Below are positions 1 to 6,903 of a DNA stretch of 34,674 nt, in pieces. The notes beneath the pieces were generated by a model that made no database searches, was not told the origin of the DNA, and worked only from the letters and a program-made list of their open reading frames with translations. Position numbers and translations under genes: made by a program. The DNA comes from Patescibacteria group bacterium. GTDB lineage: Bacteria > Patescibacteriota > Microgenomatia > Daviesbacterales > UBA10151. The number at the start of each line of letters is the position of its first letter. Within the stretch, counting starts at the first letter, position 1. The stretch lies in NCBI GenBank assembly GCA_018816815.1, contig JAHIVD010000050.1, positions 1 to 34,674 on the forward strand, read 5' to 3'.

Positions 1-87
1 GACATAATTTTCAGATGGTATCATTTCCAATCCATACTTCTGCCGGTAAATTTCTTTAGCGATTAATTTAAATACCTTTGATGCCAT
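1..87 (-). CDS. glyA: Serine hydroxymethyltransferase, N-terminal fragment cut by the window edge
   Basis: Reading leftward from an ATG at 87-85, 29 codons stay open to the window edge. The peptide ends in LEMIPSENYV, the N-terminal signature of serine hydroxymethyltransferase (LExIxSEN), preceded by the usual E-x-x-RQ segment. The enzyme is PLP-dependent and converts serine plus THF to glycine plus 5,10-methylene-THF, the one-carbon donor used by ThyA, which is also in this window. An in-frame stop lies just upstream and no other ATG is available, so this start is likely. No Shine-Dalgarno site is visible. A TTGACA at 127-122 and a TAACAA at 105-100 could be a promoter giving a very short leader. 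The catalytic Lys and PLP site lie outside the window. Confidence 0.85.
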   Translation of the reverse strand, partial: MASKVFKLIAKEIYRQKYGLEMIPSENYV

Positions 88-130
88 AGAATTAGTAGAT
101 TGTTATCCATAAAGCACAAATTGTCAATAC

Positions 131-166
131 TTCAATTTTATTTTCAATTTTATTTCAATTTTATTT
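131..166. repeat. Three tandem copies of an 11-12 bp AT-rich unit
   Basis: The unit TTCAATTTTATT is repeated three times with a period of 12 then 11 bases (131-142, 143-153, 154-166). It lies between the end of dnaX and the glyA start, upstream of the possible glyA promoter. No function can be assigned. It could be an UP-like element or simple slippage DNA. Confidence 0.7.
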
Positions 167-262
167 AACATTAATCTCCTCAGTCTTAAAGACGATCCAA
201 CCAAACCCATTTAAAATCCTCAAAATCAAGGATCTGATGAAACAAAAATGTTGTAAGGAGAA

Positions 263-1963
263 TTAATTTACAATATCAGAATTAAAAATCTCGGCAGCAA
301 CTCTAATTATTTCATCATCTGCTGCCAACTCTACATTGGCAACATCTTCCCGTTTTTCCGGACGGTTACCCAATATTGTAGACATTCTAATACTCCTTCC
401 TAAAATATCAGAAAAGATTGATTCCAGTAAATCCCTATTTTTTTGAGCTTCCAAAATTCGCTGGTGGAAAGAATACGGAACCTCCATTACGATCGTAGTA
501 TCTGTACATTCTTTAATATTAATAGACCTAAGCAGTGCTTCAAGAGAAAAATTAAACGGCCGGATAGTCTCCAACACAAAAGTCCACTTTTCCTTAAGTT
601 TAAGAATATCGCTGTTGGGCGCTGGATGCTGAAGATTTGAAATTGGATCCTGAGATTGAATACTGGAAGTTTGATCTTTACCAGAATCTTCTGATCCCGA
701 ATTTTTCGCTTCTCCATCTAGTTTCTCACTTTCAACATCTAATTTTTCTTTCACAGACATTTCCTTTGTTAACGACTGACTATCCTCGATGAAAAATTCT
801 GCTTTCGCTAACAATTGCTCCCCGCAAATTTCTATCACAGCCAATTCCAATGGCAAAGACGGAATGGAAGCAAATTTTAATTTTTCTATAACCTTTTGAA
901 GAATATTCAAATTTGAAATTAATTCCTGATTGGTAAAATTTTCAGCAATTCCTAAAAGTTTCTGATACTTATCTTCTGTTAATTGATGTTTAACTAATTG
1001 TTCACCAACACCGTTTTTAATTAATACCAAATTCCTCAAAGCATCCATCAAAGATAAAGTGAATTCCTTAATATCAATTCCATTTTCCACTTGATTGCTG
1101 ATATCCAATAATCCAGCATCTGCATTTTTATTTTTAAGATTCTCAATAAAGTTTAAAACATTTTCAAACTGGGAAGATTTAAAATTCTCCTCAATTAGTT
1201 TTGCTGTAATTTTTCCTTCAACCGAGCTGATCTGATCCAACAATTTTACACCGTCTCTAAAAGAACCATCTGCTTTTTTAACTAAAATTTTTAACGCCTC
1301 TTCATCAATACTAATCTTCTCTTTTTTTGCAATTTTTGTCAGCACTTCTAACAATTCTCCCGGCGAAGCTAACTTAAAATCTAATCTTTGCACCCGGGAT
1401 AAAATTGTCTGTGGAATCTTTCCAAGTTGCGTTGTAGCTAGTACAAACAAGGCATGTTCAGGAGGTTCTTCCAAAGTTTTAAGCAATGCATTGAAAGCTT
1501 CAGTAGTCAACATATGAACTTCATCAATTATGTATACCTTTTTTTTTAAGCTGCTTGGAGCAAGTTTAATCTTCTCCCGCAGCGATCTAATATCCTCTAT
1601 GCCACGGTTGGAGGCAGCATCAATTTCAATTAGATCAAGATTAGATCCGTCAGTAATAGAAATACACACAGAACATTGATTGCACGGAATAGAACTTTTC
1701 GCTGTTTCCTTTTCGCTGCTTGCTTTTGAATTGCTAACGACCAAAGATGAACCGTCAACAGCTTTTTCACAATTTACCATCTTTGCCAGAATCCTGGCAG
1801 TTGATGTTTTACCTGTTCCTCGTGGACCGACAAGAAGATAAGCATGCGACAGTTTATTACTTTGAAAAGACAAAAGGAGATTTTGTTTAACAGTTTCCTG
1901 ACCTACAAGCTCTGAAAAAGCTTGTGGACGATACTTTAGATAATACGCAAAATTATTTGACAT
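263..1963 (-). CDS. dnaX: DNA polymerase III subunit gamma/tau
   Basis: This is the clamp-loader ATPase of the replisome, which opens the beta clamp and loads it onto primed DNA. The AAA+ core shows Walker A GPRGTGKT (46-53), Walker B with IIDEVH (145-150), sensor-1 region LATT (175-178), an SRVQR arginine-finger region (189-193) and sensor-2 GSFRDG. The zinc-module cysteines are C65, C94, C97 and C100. The first two are 28 residues apart, about 20 more than in E. coli DnaX, with a Ser/Lys/Glu-rich insert between them. At 566 residues it has domain III and a polar tau-like tail (about 390-450), so it is near normal length. Its ATG shares one base with the ybeY stop (TAATG), which suggests translational coupling. 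Confidence 0.95.
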   Translation of the reverse strand: MSNNFAYYLKYRPQAFSELVGQETVKQNLLLSFQSNKLSHAYLLVGPRGTGKTSTARILAKMVNCEKAVDGSSLVVSNSKASSEKETAKSSIPCNQCSVCISITDGSNLDLIEIDAASNRGIEDIRSLREKIKLAPSSLKKKVYIIDEVHMLTTEAFNALLKTLEEPPEHALFVLATTQLGKIPQTILSRVQRLDFKLASPGELLEVLTKIAKKEKISIDEEALKILVKKADGSFRDGVKLLDQISSVEGKITAKLIEENFKSSQFENVLNFIENLKNKNADAGLLDISNQVENGIDIKEFTLSLMDALRNLVLIKNGVGEQLVKHQLTEDKYQKLLGIAENFTNQELISNLNILQKVIEKLKFASIPSLPLELAVIEICGEQLLAKAEFFIEDSQSLTKEMSVKEKLDVESEKLDGEAKNSGSEDSGKDQTSSIQSQDPISNLQHPAPNSDILKLKEKWTFVLETIRPFNFSLEALLRSINIKECTDTTIVMEVPYSFHQRILEAQKNRDLLESIFSDILGRSIRMSTILGNRPEKREDVANVELAADDEIIRVAAEIFNSDIVN

Positions 1964-2376
1964 TAATGATGATGAATCCCTAAAAGATGGTTTAAACCAT
2001 GTTCTACTAACATTCTAACTTCCTCATCCACGGAAATTCCATCAAGAGATGCATCTTCGATTACTTGAGGATATGAGATAACTATATCTCCAAGCCGCAA
2101 CCATTTATCAGGCGCTGCTACAAAACCAACTCTTGGGATATGTTTCAAACTAGTCGGACTTGAATCCTCTAAAGCAAAAGATAGAATGTTCGTAGTTGCA
2201 TCCAACCCACGGTATTTCCGGTTCAACTCATGCATTTTTCTGTCACCTACAATATTTATCCCTAATTCAATCTTGCCGGAAATTTTAAGTTTTGTCAGCA
2301 TTTCAGAAATCGTAGTTTCGATATTTACTCTATTTATCTTATATCTGGGATCGGAATTAACAATAATGTTAACCAT
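1963..2376 (-). CDS. ybeY: Endoribonuclease YbeY (16S rRNA maturation), short form
   Basis: This is a zinc-dependent single-strand endoribonuclease needed for 16S rRNA 3'-end maturation and ribosome quality control. The signature HGLNHLLGIHH supplies the metal ligands H126, H130 and H136 (HxxxHxxxxxH), and the NRKYRGLDATTNILSF stretch (52-67) is the conserved YbeY core. The protein has 137 residues and stops one residue after the third metal-binding His, so the short C-terminal extension found in most YbeY proteins is missing. The gene lies one base downstream of yqeY and overlaps dnaX by one base. The run ybeY-dnaX reads as one operon from about 2863 leftward. Confidence 0.9.
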   Translation of the reverse strand: MVNIIVNSDPRYKINRVNIETTISEMLTKLKISGKIELGINIVGDRKMHELNRKYRGLDATTNILSFALEDSSPTSLKHIPRVGFVAAPDKWLRLGDIVISYPQVIEDASLDGISVDEEVRMLVEHGLNHLLGIHHH

Positions 2377-2377
2377 A

Positions 2378-2863
2378 TTATTTTAAAAGTTGTTCCTTAA
2401 CTAAAGTACTTACTGTTTTACCATCAGCCCGACCTTTTACTTTTTCCATAACCAATCTTATTACCTTCCCCATATCTTGTAAAGATGGTTTTTCTAGTTC
2501 ACTTGCCAATGGGGGCTGACAAGCTTCTTTAATAATATCTGAAATTACTTTAGTCAATTCCTCCTCACTCATCTGTTCCGGAAGATAACATGCCAAAATC
2601 TTTGCTTCAAGTTCCTCTTTTGCAACCAAATCTTCTTTACCGCCAGATCTGAAACCAGTTGCTGCTTCTTTTCTCTTTTTTATTTCCTGCTGAATAATCT
2701 TGACCACATCAGTATCGGACAAATCAGCTTGTTTGGAGTTTTGTCGAAGATCAATTTTTCTATTTTGCAATTCGGACAGAAGGAGCCTCAGCGTCGAAAC
2801 CCTAACCTCATCGCGTTTTAATTGGGCTTCTTTTAGATCTGATTGCAGTTTATCAAATAACAT
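2378..2863 (-). CDS. yqeY: GatB/YqeY domain protein
   Basis: This 161-residue protein is full length for the YqeY family. It matches the family start pattern (a Lys/Glu-rich helix with EVRVSTLRLLLSELQNRKID at 19-38), a central IIQQEIKKRKEAATGFRSGG region and the C-terminal DMGKVIRLVMEKVKGRADG segment. YqeY resembles the C-terminal tail domain of GatB, the tRNA-dependent amidotransferase subunit that contacts tRNA. The exact role of free-standing YqeY is not settled, and tRNA binding is the usual suggestion. Here it heads a tight yqeY-ybeY-dnaX unit and follows rpsU, a neighbourhood often seen for this gene. Confidence 0.9.
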   Translation of the reverse strand: MLFDKLQSDLKEAQLKRDEVRVSTLRLLLSELQNRKIDLRQNSKQADLSDTDVVKIIQQEIKKRKEAATGFRSGGKEDLVAKEELEAKILACYLPEQMSEEELTKVISDIIKEACQPPLASELEKPSLQDMGKVIRLVMEKVKGRADGKTVSTLVKEQLLK

Positions 2864-2976
2864 CTGTTTATTGTTTCCTAAACGTAAATAACTTTACAAA
2901 AAATTATCAAAACAAGTTATCAAAATAAGAACTTTTCCCTTTTGGACAAAAATTACGTCAACTTGCTTTACTCAAT

Positions 2977-3174
2977 TCATTTACTATATTTTTTTGCCCG
3001 CATAATTTTTCTGCGTTTTTCCGCCAAATATTCTTGACGAAGTTCAGAAGGTTTCCTATAAACAGACCTATCTCTGATTTCTTGAACGATTCCTTCCAAA
3101 ACAACTTTTTTCTGAAATTTTCTAATAACCGCATCCGTGCTGTCACCCGGACCTGCTTTTACTACAATTGACAT
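2977..3174 (-). CDS. rpsU: 30S ribosomal protein bS21
   Basis: The 65-residue basic protein matches bS21 along its length: start MSIVVKAG, central KFQKKVVLEGIVQEIRDR, then the YRKPSELR motif and a Lys/Arg-rich tail. bS21 sits on the 30S platform near the anti-Shine-Dalgarno end of 16S rRNA and helps initiation. The gene lies between the HIT gene (27 bases upstream) and yqeY (113 bases downstream). It is preceded by a strong extended Shine-Dalgarno sequence, unusual in this window, with a rather long 13-base spacer. An overlapping 62-codon frame at 2958-3146 is only a shadow. Confidence 0.95.
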   Translation of the reverse strand: MSIVVKAGPGDSTDAVIRKFQKKVVLEGIVQEIRDRSVYRKPSELRQEYLAEKRRKIMRAKKYSK

Positions 3175-3187
3175 AAAAAATTAAAAA

Positions 3188-3196
3188 CACCTCCTT
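3188..3196 (-). promoter_or_regulatory. Extended Shine-Dalgarno sequence before rpsU
   Basis: The minus strand reads AAGGAGGTG, which can pair with nine bases of a canonical 16S 3' end. The spacer to the rpsU ATG is 13 bases, longer than the usual 5-9. Most other genes here have no recognisable site. In Bacteroidetes a strong site on rpsU is linked to autoregulation through bS21 and anti-SD occlusion; whether that holds here is inference. Confidence 0.6.
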
Positions 3197-3201
3197 TTTA
3201 A

Positions 3202-3534
3202 CTAAACTGCTCTTTTCCATTGTCCTCCCAAAAGATGAAAATGTAAATGAGGAATATGCTGTGCTTTCCCTCCATTTAGCATTATTCTATAAAGATCATT
3301 CCCCAAATTATTATCTACAACTAATTTGTTAACAACTCTATACACCTCAGTCAATAATGATCCATCTGAATCTGTCAAATCCTTAATTCCTCCAATGTGT
3401 TTTTTAGGAACAATTAAAAGATGAAAATCCGCGGAAGGGCTAATATCTTCAAAAACTACGACTTCTTCTGATTCGTAAATAAATTCCTTTGGGATTTCTT
3501 TTTTAATGATTTTGCAAAATATACAATCACTCAT
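3202..3534 (-). CDS. HIT-family nucleotide hydrolase/phosphoramidase (HinT-like)
   Basis: This is a 110-residue histidine-triad protein. The triad HLHFHLL near the C-terminus (within HIPHLHFHLLGGQ) supplies the catalytic His that attacks the alpha-phosphate of nucleotide substrates. The N-terminus has CIFCKIIKKEIP, the usual HinT start, whose CxxC can bind zinc. HinT-like enzymes cleave AMP-lysine and other nucleoside phosphoramidates, and the physiological substrate is uncertain. The ATG shares one base with the tig stop (TAATG), so translation is probably coupled to trigger factor. Length and motifs are normal. Confidence 0.9.
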   Translation of the reverse strand: MSDCIFCKIIKKEIPKEFIYESEEVVVFEDISPSADFHLLIVPKKHIGGIKDLTDSDGSLLTEVYRVVNKLVVDNNLGNDLYRIMLNGGKAQHIPHLHFHLLGGQWKRAV

Positions 3535-4652
3535 TATCCTCCCACCATCTTTTTAAGAAGATCCAGGGTTTTTGTTTGTCTTAATGCATGCCTTAAATGC
3601 AACCTTGGTTCTTGTGCTTTAAATTGAGCCTTAATTTTTTCATCCTTGATTTTATCTATTTCGGCCTGCATTTGTTCATCTGAGATTGTAATTCCTTCTT
3701 GTCTGGCAATTTCCGCAAGCCCCAGTTCCATCTTTACATTTTTCTCTGCTTTAACTTTCCATTCGCTTTTGATTTCTTCTAAACTCTTTCCTTGGCTTTT
3801 TAAATAATCAGGAAGCAGTAGACCCATATCTGCAACTCTCCGCTGCAGCGACACTAGCATTCTATTTAACTCATCCTGAATTAAAATATCCGGCAGCTCA
3901 ACTGTTGTCATTTTTTCTACTTCCTGCAGAATTGCTTCCTCATAATCCAGTTCATTATTATACGATACATTTGATTCCAGGTCTTTACGGATTTTATCTT
4001 TAAGATCTGCAAATGTAGTTGCTCCCATGGCTTTAGCAAAAACATCATCTGATGTATTTGCCTGTCCTTCAATTGTTTGTCCATTAGTTGAAACTTGAGC
4101 TTGAGTTTGTCCAGGTTGAAAACTAATCGATCCAGCTTGACTTTTATTATTTTGGGGTTCAGCTACTGCAGGCTGTGCATTAACAGGTGTTTGTTTTCCT
4201 TTCCATCTGTTGCGAAGACCGTCAACTGATTTATTGACATCTTCATCAGTAACTGGTTTCGGTATTGATCTTGTAACCTTTATTGTTTTGTAGTTTCCGA
4301 CAGTTATCGCAGGTCTATTTGTAATGGTCGCTTTAAATTGAAATTGAGTTCCTTTAACAAAGCTTTGAAGATCATATTTCGGATAATCAATCGGGATAAC
4401 ATCAGTCCCTTTAAGGGCTTGTATCAGAAAATTCGGCATTGCTTTTTTTAAAACTTCATCCTGCAGTTTAATACCTAAATTCTGCTCCACCATCGGTAGC
4501 GGTGCCGTGCCTTTTCGAAAACCCGGAAGCTCTATATCAACTGCCATTTCTTGTAAAGTTTGATCCCATGTGCTCTGTAAATCAGCCCAAGGAACTATAA
4601 TAGCTACCTCAACTATGCTTTTTTGATGCTTAGTAATATTTTTTGTTATCAT
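3534..4652 (-). CDS. tig: Trigger factor-like chaperone lacking the PPIase domain
   Basis: This is a ribosome-associated chaperone that receives nascent chains at the exit tunnel. The N-terminal ribosome-binding domain carries the signature GFRKGTAPLPMVE (44-56), and the N-domain continues to about residue 150. In ordinary trigger factor an FKBP-type PPIase domain of about 95 residues follows. Here residues 152-200 are instead a linker rich in Gln, Asn, Ser, Thr, Ala and Pro, which then leads straight into the C-terminal chaperone arms (from about 201, FAKAMGATTFADLKDKIRKD). The total is 372 residues against about 430 in E. coli. The reading frame is intact, so this is an evolved domain loss rather than damage. 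A 10-base palindrome (CCTAGCTAGG, 4653-4662) touches the start codon. Confidence 0.88.
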   Translation of the reverse strand: MITKNITKHQKSIVEVAIIVPWADLQSTWDQTLQEMAVDIELPGFRKGTAPLPMVEQNLGIKLQDEVLKKAMPNFLIQALKGTDVIPIDYPKYDLQSFVKGTQFQFKATITNRPAITVGNYKTIKVTRSIPKPVTDEDVNKSVDGLRNRWKGKQTPVNAQPAVAEPQNNKSQAGSISFQPGQTQAQVSTNGQTIEGQANTSDDVFAKAMGATTFADLKDKIRKDLESNVSYNNELDYEEAILQEVEKMTTVELPDILIQDELNRMLVSLQRRVADMGLLLPDYLKSQGKSLEEIKSEWKVKAEKNVKMELGLAEIARQEGITISDEQMQAEIDKIKDEKIKAQFKAQEPRLHLRHALRQTKTLDLLKKMVGG

Positions 4653-4688
4653 CCTAGCTAGGTAATGTAGCAGAAATCAGTTTGAAAA

Positions 4689-5948
4689 TCAACCAGAGTC
4701 CTTAACAATTTTCAAAACTTTCTCAAAAGAAAGAAATTTTGTCTCTTTTTCTGATCTTTTCTTTATCTCCAATTTATTACCAGAATTTCTTGAACTTGTT
4801 AAGCAAGTTTTCTTGGAAATCACTACCCGATACGGAATTCCTATTAAATCAGCATCTGCAAATTTAGCTCCTGCAGATACATTTACTCTGTCGTCAAATA
4901 AAACTTCAACATTCTCTACCAAAAATAGTTTATATAACTTCTCAGCTTCACTCTCTACATGAGGATCTCCCAGATCAAGTCCCACCAAATGGACTCTGTA
5001 TGGTGCTACAGCTTCCGACCAGATGATTCCTTTGTTGTCATGGGAAACTTCCACAATTGCACCCATTGCCCTGGAGATTCCTAATCCATAACAACCAGCT
5101 GATACTATTTCCTGTTGTCCGCTTTGATTTGTGAAATATAGCTTAAAAGTTTCAGCAAACGATCTTTTTAAGGGAAAAATATTCCCGACTTCTATAGCTT
5201 TTTCTTGCTTTAAACTGCCTCCGCAATCAGAACATTTTTTATCTGAGAGAATTTCTTTATTGAAAACACTACCGCATTTTAAACAAACAAAAATTGTGTC
5301 TTCACCTGAAGGAGTAATAACCTGAAATTCCTCTGAAAGATCAGAAAATGTCCCGCCGCTTGCTTTAGTTTCCAGGGCCTTAAGACCTATTCTTTTGAAA
5401 ATCCTCAAATAAGCCTCTCTGACTTTTTTGTAGTAAGAGTTTCTATCATCATCAGATGTATGAAAACTGTACAAATCTTTCATTAAAAATTCTCTACCAC
5501 GAAGCAAGCCTGCTTTTGCCCTAGGCTCATTTCTGAATTTAACCTGAATTTGATAAAGATACACAGGTAGGTCTCTATAAGAGCTAACATATTCTGCAAC
5601 CAATGGATAAATAATCTCCTCATGTGTTGGACCCAACACCAAATCAGCACCACCTGCTCCTTTTAATTTAAATAAAACATCAACTGAGGTGAATCTGCCG
5701 GTTTTCTTCCAGAGATCAGCAGGATGCAAAGCAGGCATGACTAATTCTTGTCCCTCGATTTTATCCATCTCTTCACGGACAATATCAGAAATTTTATCCA
5801 ATACTTTCCAGCCCATAGGCAAATAGGTATAAACCCCTGCCATTTCCTGATGAATAAACCCTGCACGGACTAAAAGCTGCTGGTTTATTGATTCAGCCCC
5901 GGACGGAGCTTGTTTTAAAGTTTTAGGGAAAAGTTTTGAATATTTCAT
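4689..5948 (-). CDS. proS: Prolyl-tRNA synthetase, short form without the INS editing domain
   Basis: This class II synthetase charges tRNA-Pro with proline. It shows the GPTHEE loop (106-111), motif 2 around FRNEPRAKAGLLRGREF (138-154) and motif 3 around GCYGLGISRAMGAI (285-298), then a C-terminal anticodon-binding domain. It has 419 residues, whereas bacterial-type ProRS is about 570. The INS editing domain between motifs 2 and 3 is absent. In its place is a small zinc-ribbon-like module with C222, C225, C239 and C242. Without INS the enzyme cannot itself clear Ala-tRNA-Pro by that route. It follows csaA by five bases and is probably controlled by the T-box leader at 6685-6880. Confidence 0.93.
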   Translation of the reverse strand: MKYSKLFPKTLKQAPSGAESINQQLLVRAGFIHQEMAGVYTYLPMGWKVLDKISDIVREEMDKIEGQELVMPALHPADLWKKTGRFTSVDVLFKLKGAGGADLVLGPTHEEIIYPLVAEYVSSYRDLPVYLYQIQVKFRNEPRAKAGLLRGREFLMKDLYSFHTSDDDRNSYYKKVREAYLRIFKRIGLKALETKASGGTFSDLSEEFQVITPSGEDTIFVCLKCGSVFNKEILSDKKCSDCGGSLKQEKAIEVGNIFPLKRSFAETFKLYFTNQSGQQEIVSAGCYGLGISRAMGAIVEVSHDNKGIIWSEAVAPYRVHLVGLDLGDPHVESEAEKLYKLFLVENVEVLFDDRVNVSAGAKFADADLIGIPYRVVISKKTCLTSSRNSGNKLEIKKRSEKETKFLSFEKVLKIVKDSG

Positions 5949-5953
5949 ATTTC

Positions 5954-6298
5954 TTAATATAGTTTAACACCAAGCGGAATCTTTTTGTCAGGTACAACTA
6001 AAACACACCTTCCTTCTCCATCTGATACGCCAAGTGTTAAAAATTCTGAGGTAAATGGACCAATCTGTTTAGGCGGCATATTAATAAGGCCTAAAACTAA
6101 TTTATCTTGCAAATCTTCTTTTTTATAGAAATGAGTCGCGCCAACTGCTGAGTGTTTTGTTCCAATCCCTTCTCCAAAATCAACTGTAATTTTATATAAG
6201 GGCTTGCGGGCTTCCGGAAAATCCTCTACCTTAACAACCAGTCCAACCCGGATATCGATCTTCTCAAATTCTCTATATGTAATTTGTGGTTTAATCAT
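5954..6298 (-). CDS. csaA: CsaA-like tRNA-binding domain protein
   Basis: This stand-alone OB-fold tRNA-binding domain (EMAPII/Arc1p/MetRS C-terminal type) has about 114 residues. The pattern FEKIDIRVGLVVKVEDFPEARKP opens the domain. KHSAVGATHFY, GLINMPPKQIGPFTSEFLTLG and the closing VVPDKKIPLGVKL match CsaA along its length. CsaA binds tRNA and has been described as a secretion-linked chaperone. Next to proS, an auxiliary tRNA-binding role is plausible. The ATG at 6298 was chosen over an in-frame start 33 bases upstream because homology begins just after it and GGGGAT lies about 7 bases before it. The start overlaps the end of the frameshifted ORF upstream. Confidence 0.88.
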   Translation of the reverse strand: MIKPQITYREFEKIDIRVGLVVKVEDFPEARKPLYKITVDFGEGIGTKHSAVGATHFYKKEDLQDKLVLGLINMPPKQIGPFTSEFLTLGVSDGEGRCVLVVPDKKIPLGVKLY

Positions 6299-6673
6299 GA
6301 GCAAATCCCCAAAATCTATCAAGATCAGCACAAGTTGTAATAGTCAAATCCACACCTCTCCCCAGTTGCTGCTGACCAATCCCCTGTCTATTAATATTAA
6401 CTCGTCTGAGAAATCTATGACTGCTGTTGTCGCTTTGCAACACTTTTATTCCTCTACAGTTAAGAGCTACCACAGGGCTTTGATGTTTAATCTGATCTCC
6501 CCCTTGTAGTGCTATTTCAAAATCGAAGCTAATCCTACCAAATAGCGTGTCGTGATCTCCGGGTCCACTACAGCTGGAATTACTCTCAACAAATCTTCCT
6601 CAACGCCACTGACCCCTTTCCGTTGCAACCAAGGGCCTAATCTGCTCCCGCCCAATATAATTTCTGTAGTCAT
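6291..6673 (-). pseudogene. Frameshifted unknown ORF between the T-box leader and csaA
   Basis: From ATG 6673-6671 one frame reads MTTEIILGGSRLGPWLQRKG and onward for 52 codons to a TAG. A second frame, offset by -1, is open from about 6615 down to TAA 6293-6291 and reads through SCSGPGDHDTLFGRISFD to RFWGFAHD. The second frame has no good start of its own apart from a GTG at 6473. Joining the two would give about 128 residues. The second frame ends by overlapping the csaA start (ATGATTAA), as a real operon gene would. The stretch looks more GC-rich than its neighbours. I recognise no family. It could be a decayed gene, an assembly error or, less likely, a frameshift-regulated gene. No canonical slippery heptamer was seen. 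Confidence 0.4.
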
Positions 6674-6684
6674 ATTTTTGTATT

Positions 6685-6726
6685 AAAAAAAGCACCTCCT
6701 TTAATTTTTAACTCAAGGACAGTGCT
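6685..6726 (-). terminator. Intrinsic terminator at the end of the T-box-like leader
   Basis: On the minus strand AGCAC (6726-6722) and TCCTT (6719-6715) pair with AAGGA (6701-6697) and GTGCT (6695-6691), and six Ts follow. The 5' arm overlaps the bases that would form the antiterminator with the T-box element just upstream, giving two mutually exclusive hairpins. The 3' arm contains AGGAGG, but it lies 21 bases from the next ATG, too far to act as that gene's ribosome site. Confidence 0.8.
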
Positions 6727-6880
6727 AAACCGTAGTACCACCTCAATTACTTCTTAATTTTTAGTTTTTACGTTACAAACGACATTGCTCGTCACAAGCA
6801 GCTCTTCCCGCTCTGCCAAGGCTTCGTAGGATAAAAGAGGCGGGAAACCCCTTCATCACTATTCTATCTTGAATAGTACC
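6685..6880 (-). promoter_or_regulatory. T-box-like tRNA-sensing leader upstream of csaA-proS
   Basis: The minus strand carries GAGGTGGTACTACGG at 6744-6730, close to the T-box consensus (AGGGTGGNACCGCG). TGGT would pair with an uncharged tRNA ending ACCA. The element is followed by TGTCCTT, the usual 3' half of the antiterminator, and then by the terminator at 6726-6685. Upstream are hairpins typical of a long structured leader: ACTATTC/GAATAGT (6877-6858), TTCCCG/CGGGAA (6846-6805), TGCT/AGCA near 6800-6785 and CGTT/AACG near 6781-6771. Uncharged tRNA would be expected to favour read-through into csaA and proS. I could not place the specifier codon with confidence. The 6846-6805 loop contains CCT triplets (Pro), but this is only suggestive. 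Confidence 0.65.
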
Positions 6881-6903
6881 AAGAACATAGGCTCCAGTCA
6901 AAT

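Noticed and set aside
211..233. Small hairpin ATCCT/AGGAT after dnaX as a terminator
   Set aside because: Only five or six pairs and a weak T-run (TTTAA); not convincing.
1539..1547. Run of nine A residues in the dnaX coding strand, a possible slippage site as in some dnaX genes
   Set aside because: It lies in the Walker B region (LKKKVYIID). A shift would give a short dead protein, unlike the C-terminal gamma/tau site known elsewhere.
6204..6509. 101-codon plus-strand frame opposite csaA
   Set aside because: It is antisense to csaA and the frameshifted ORF, low in family-like features; a shadow frame.
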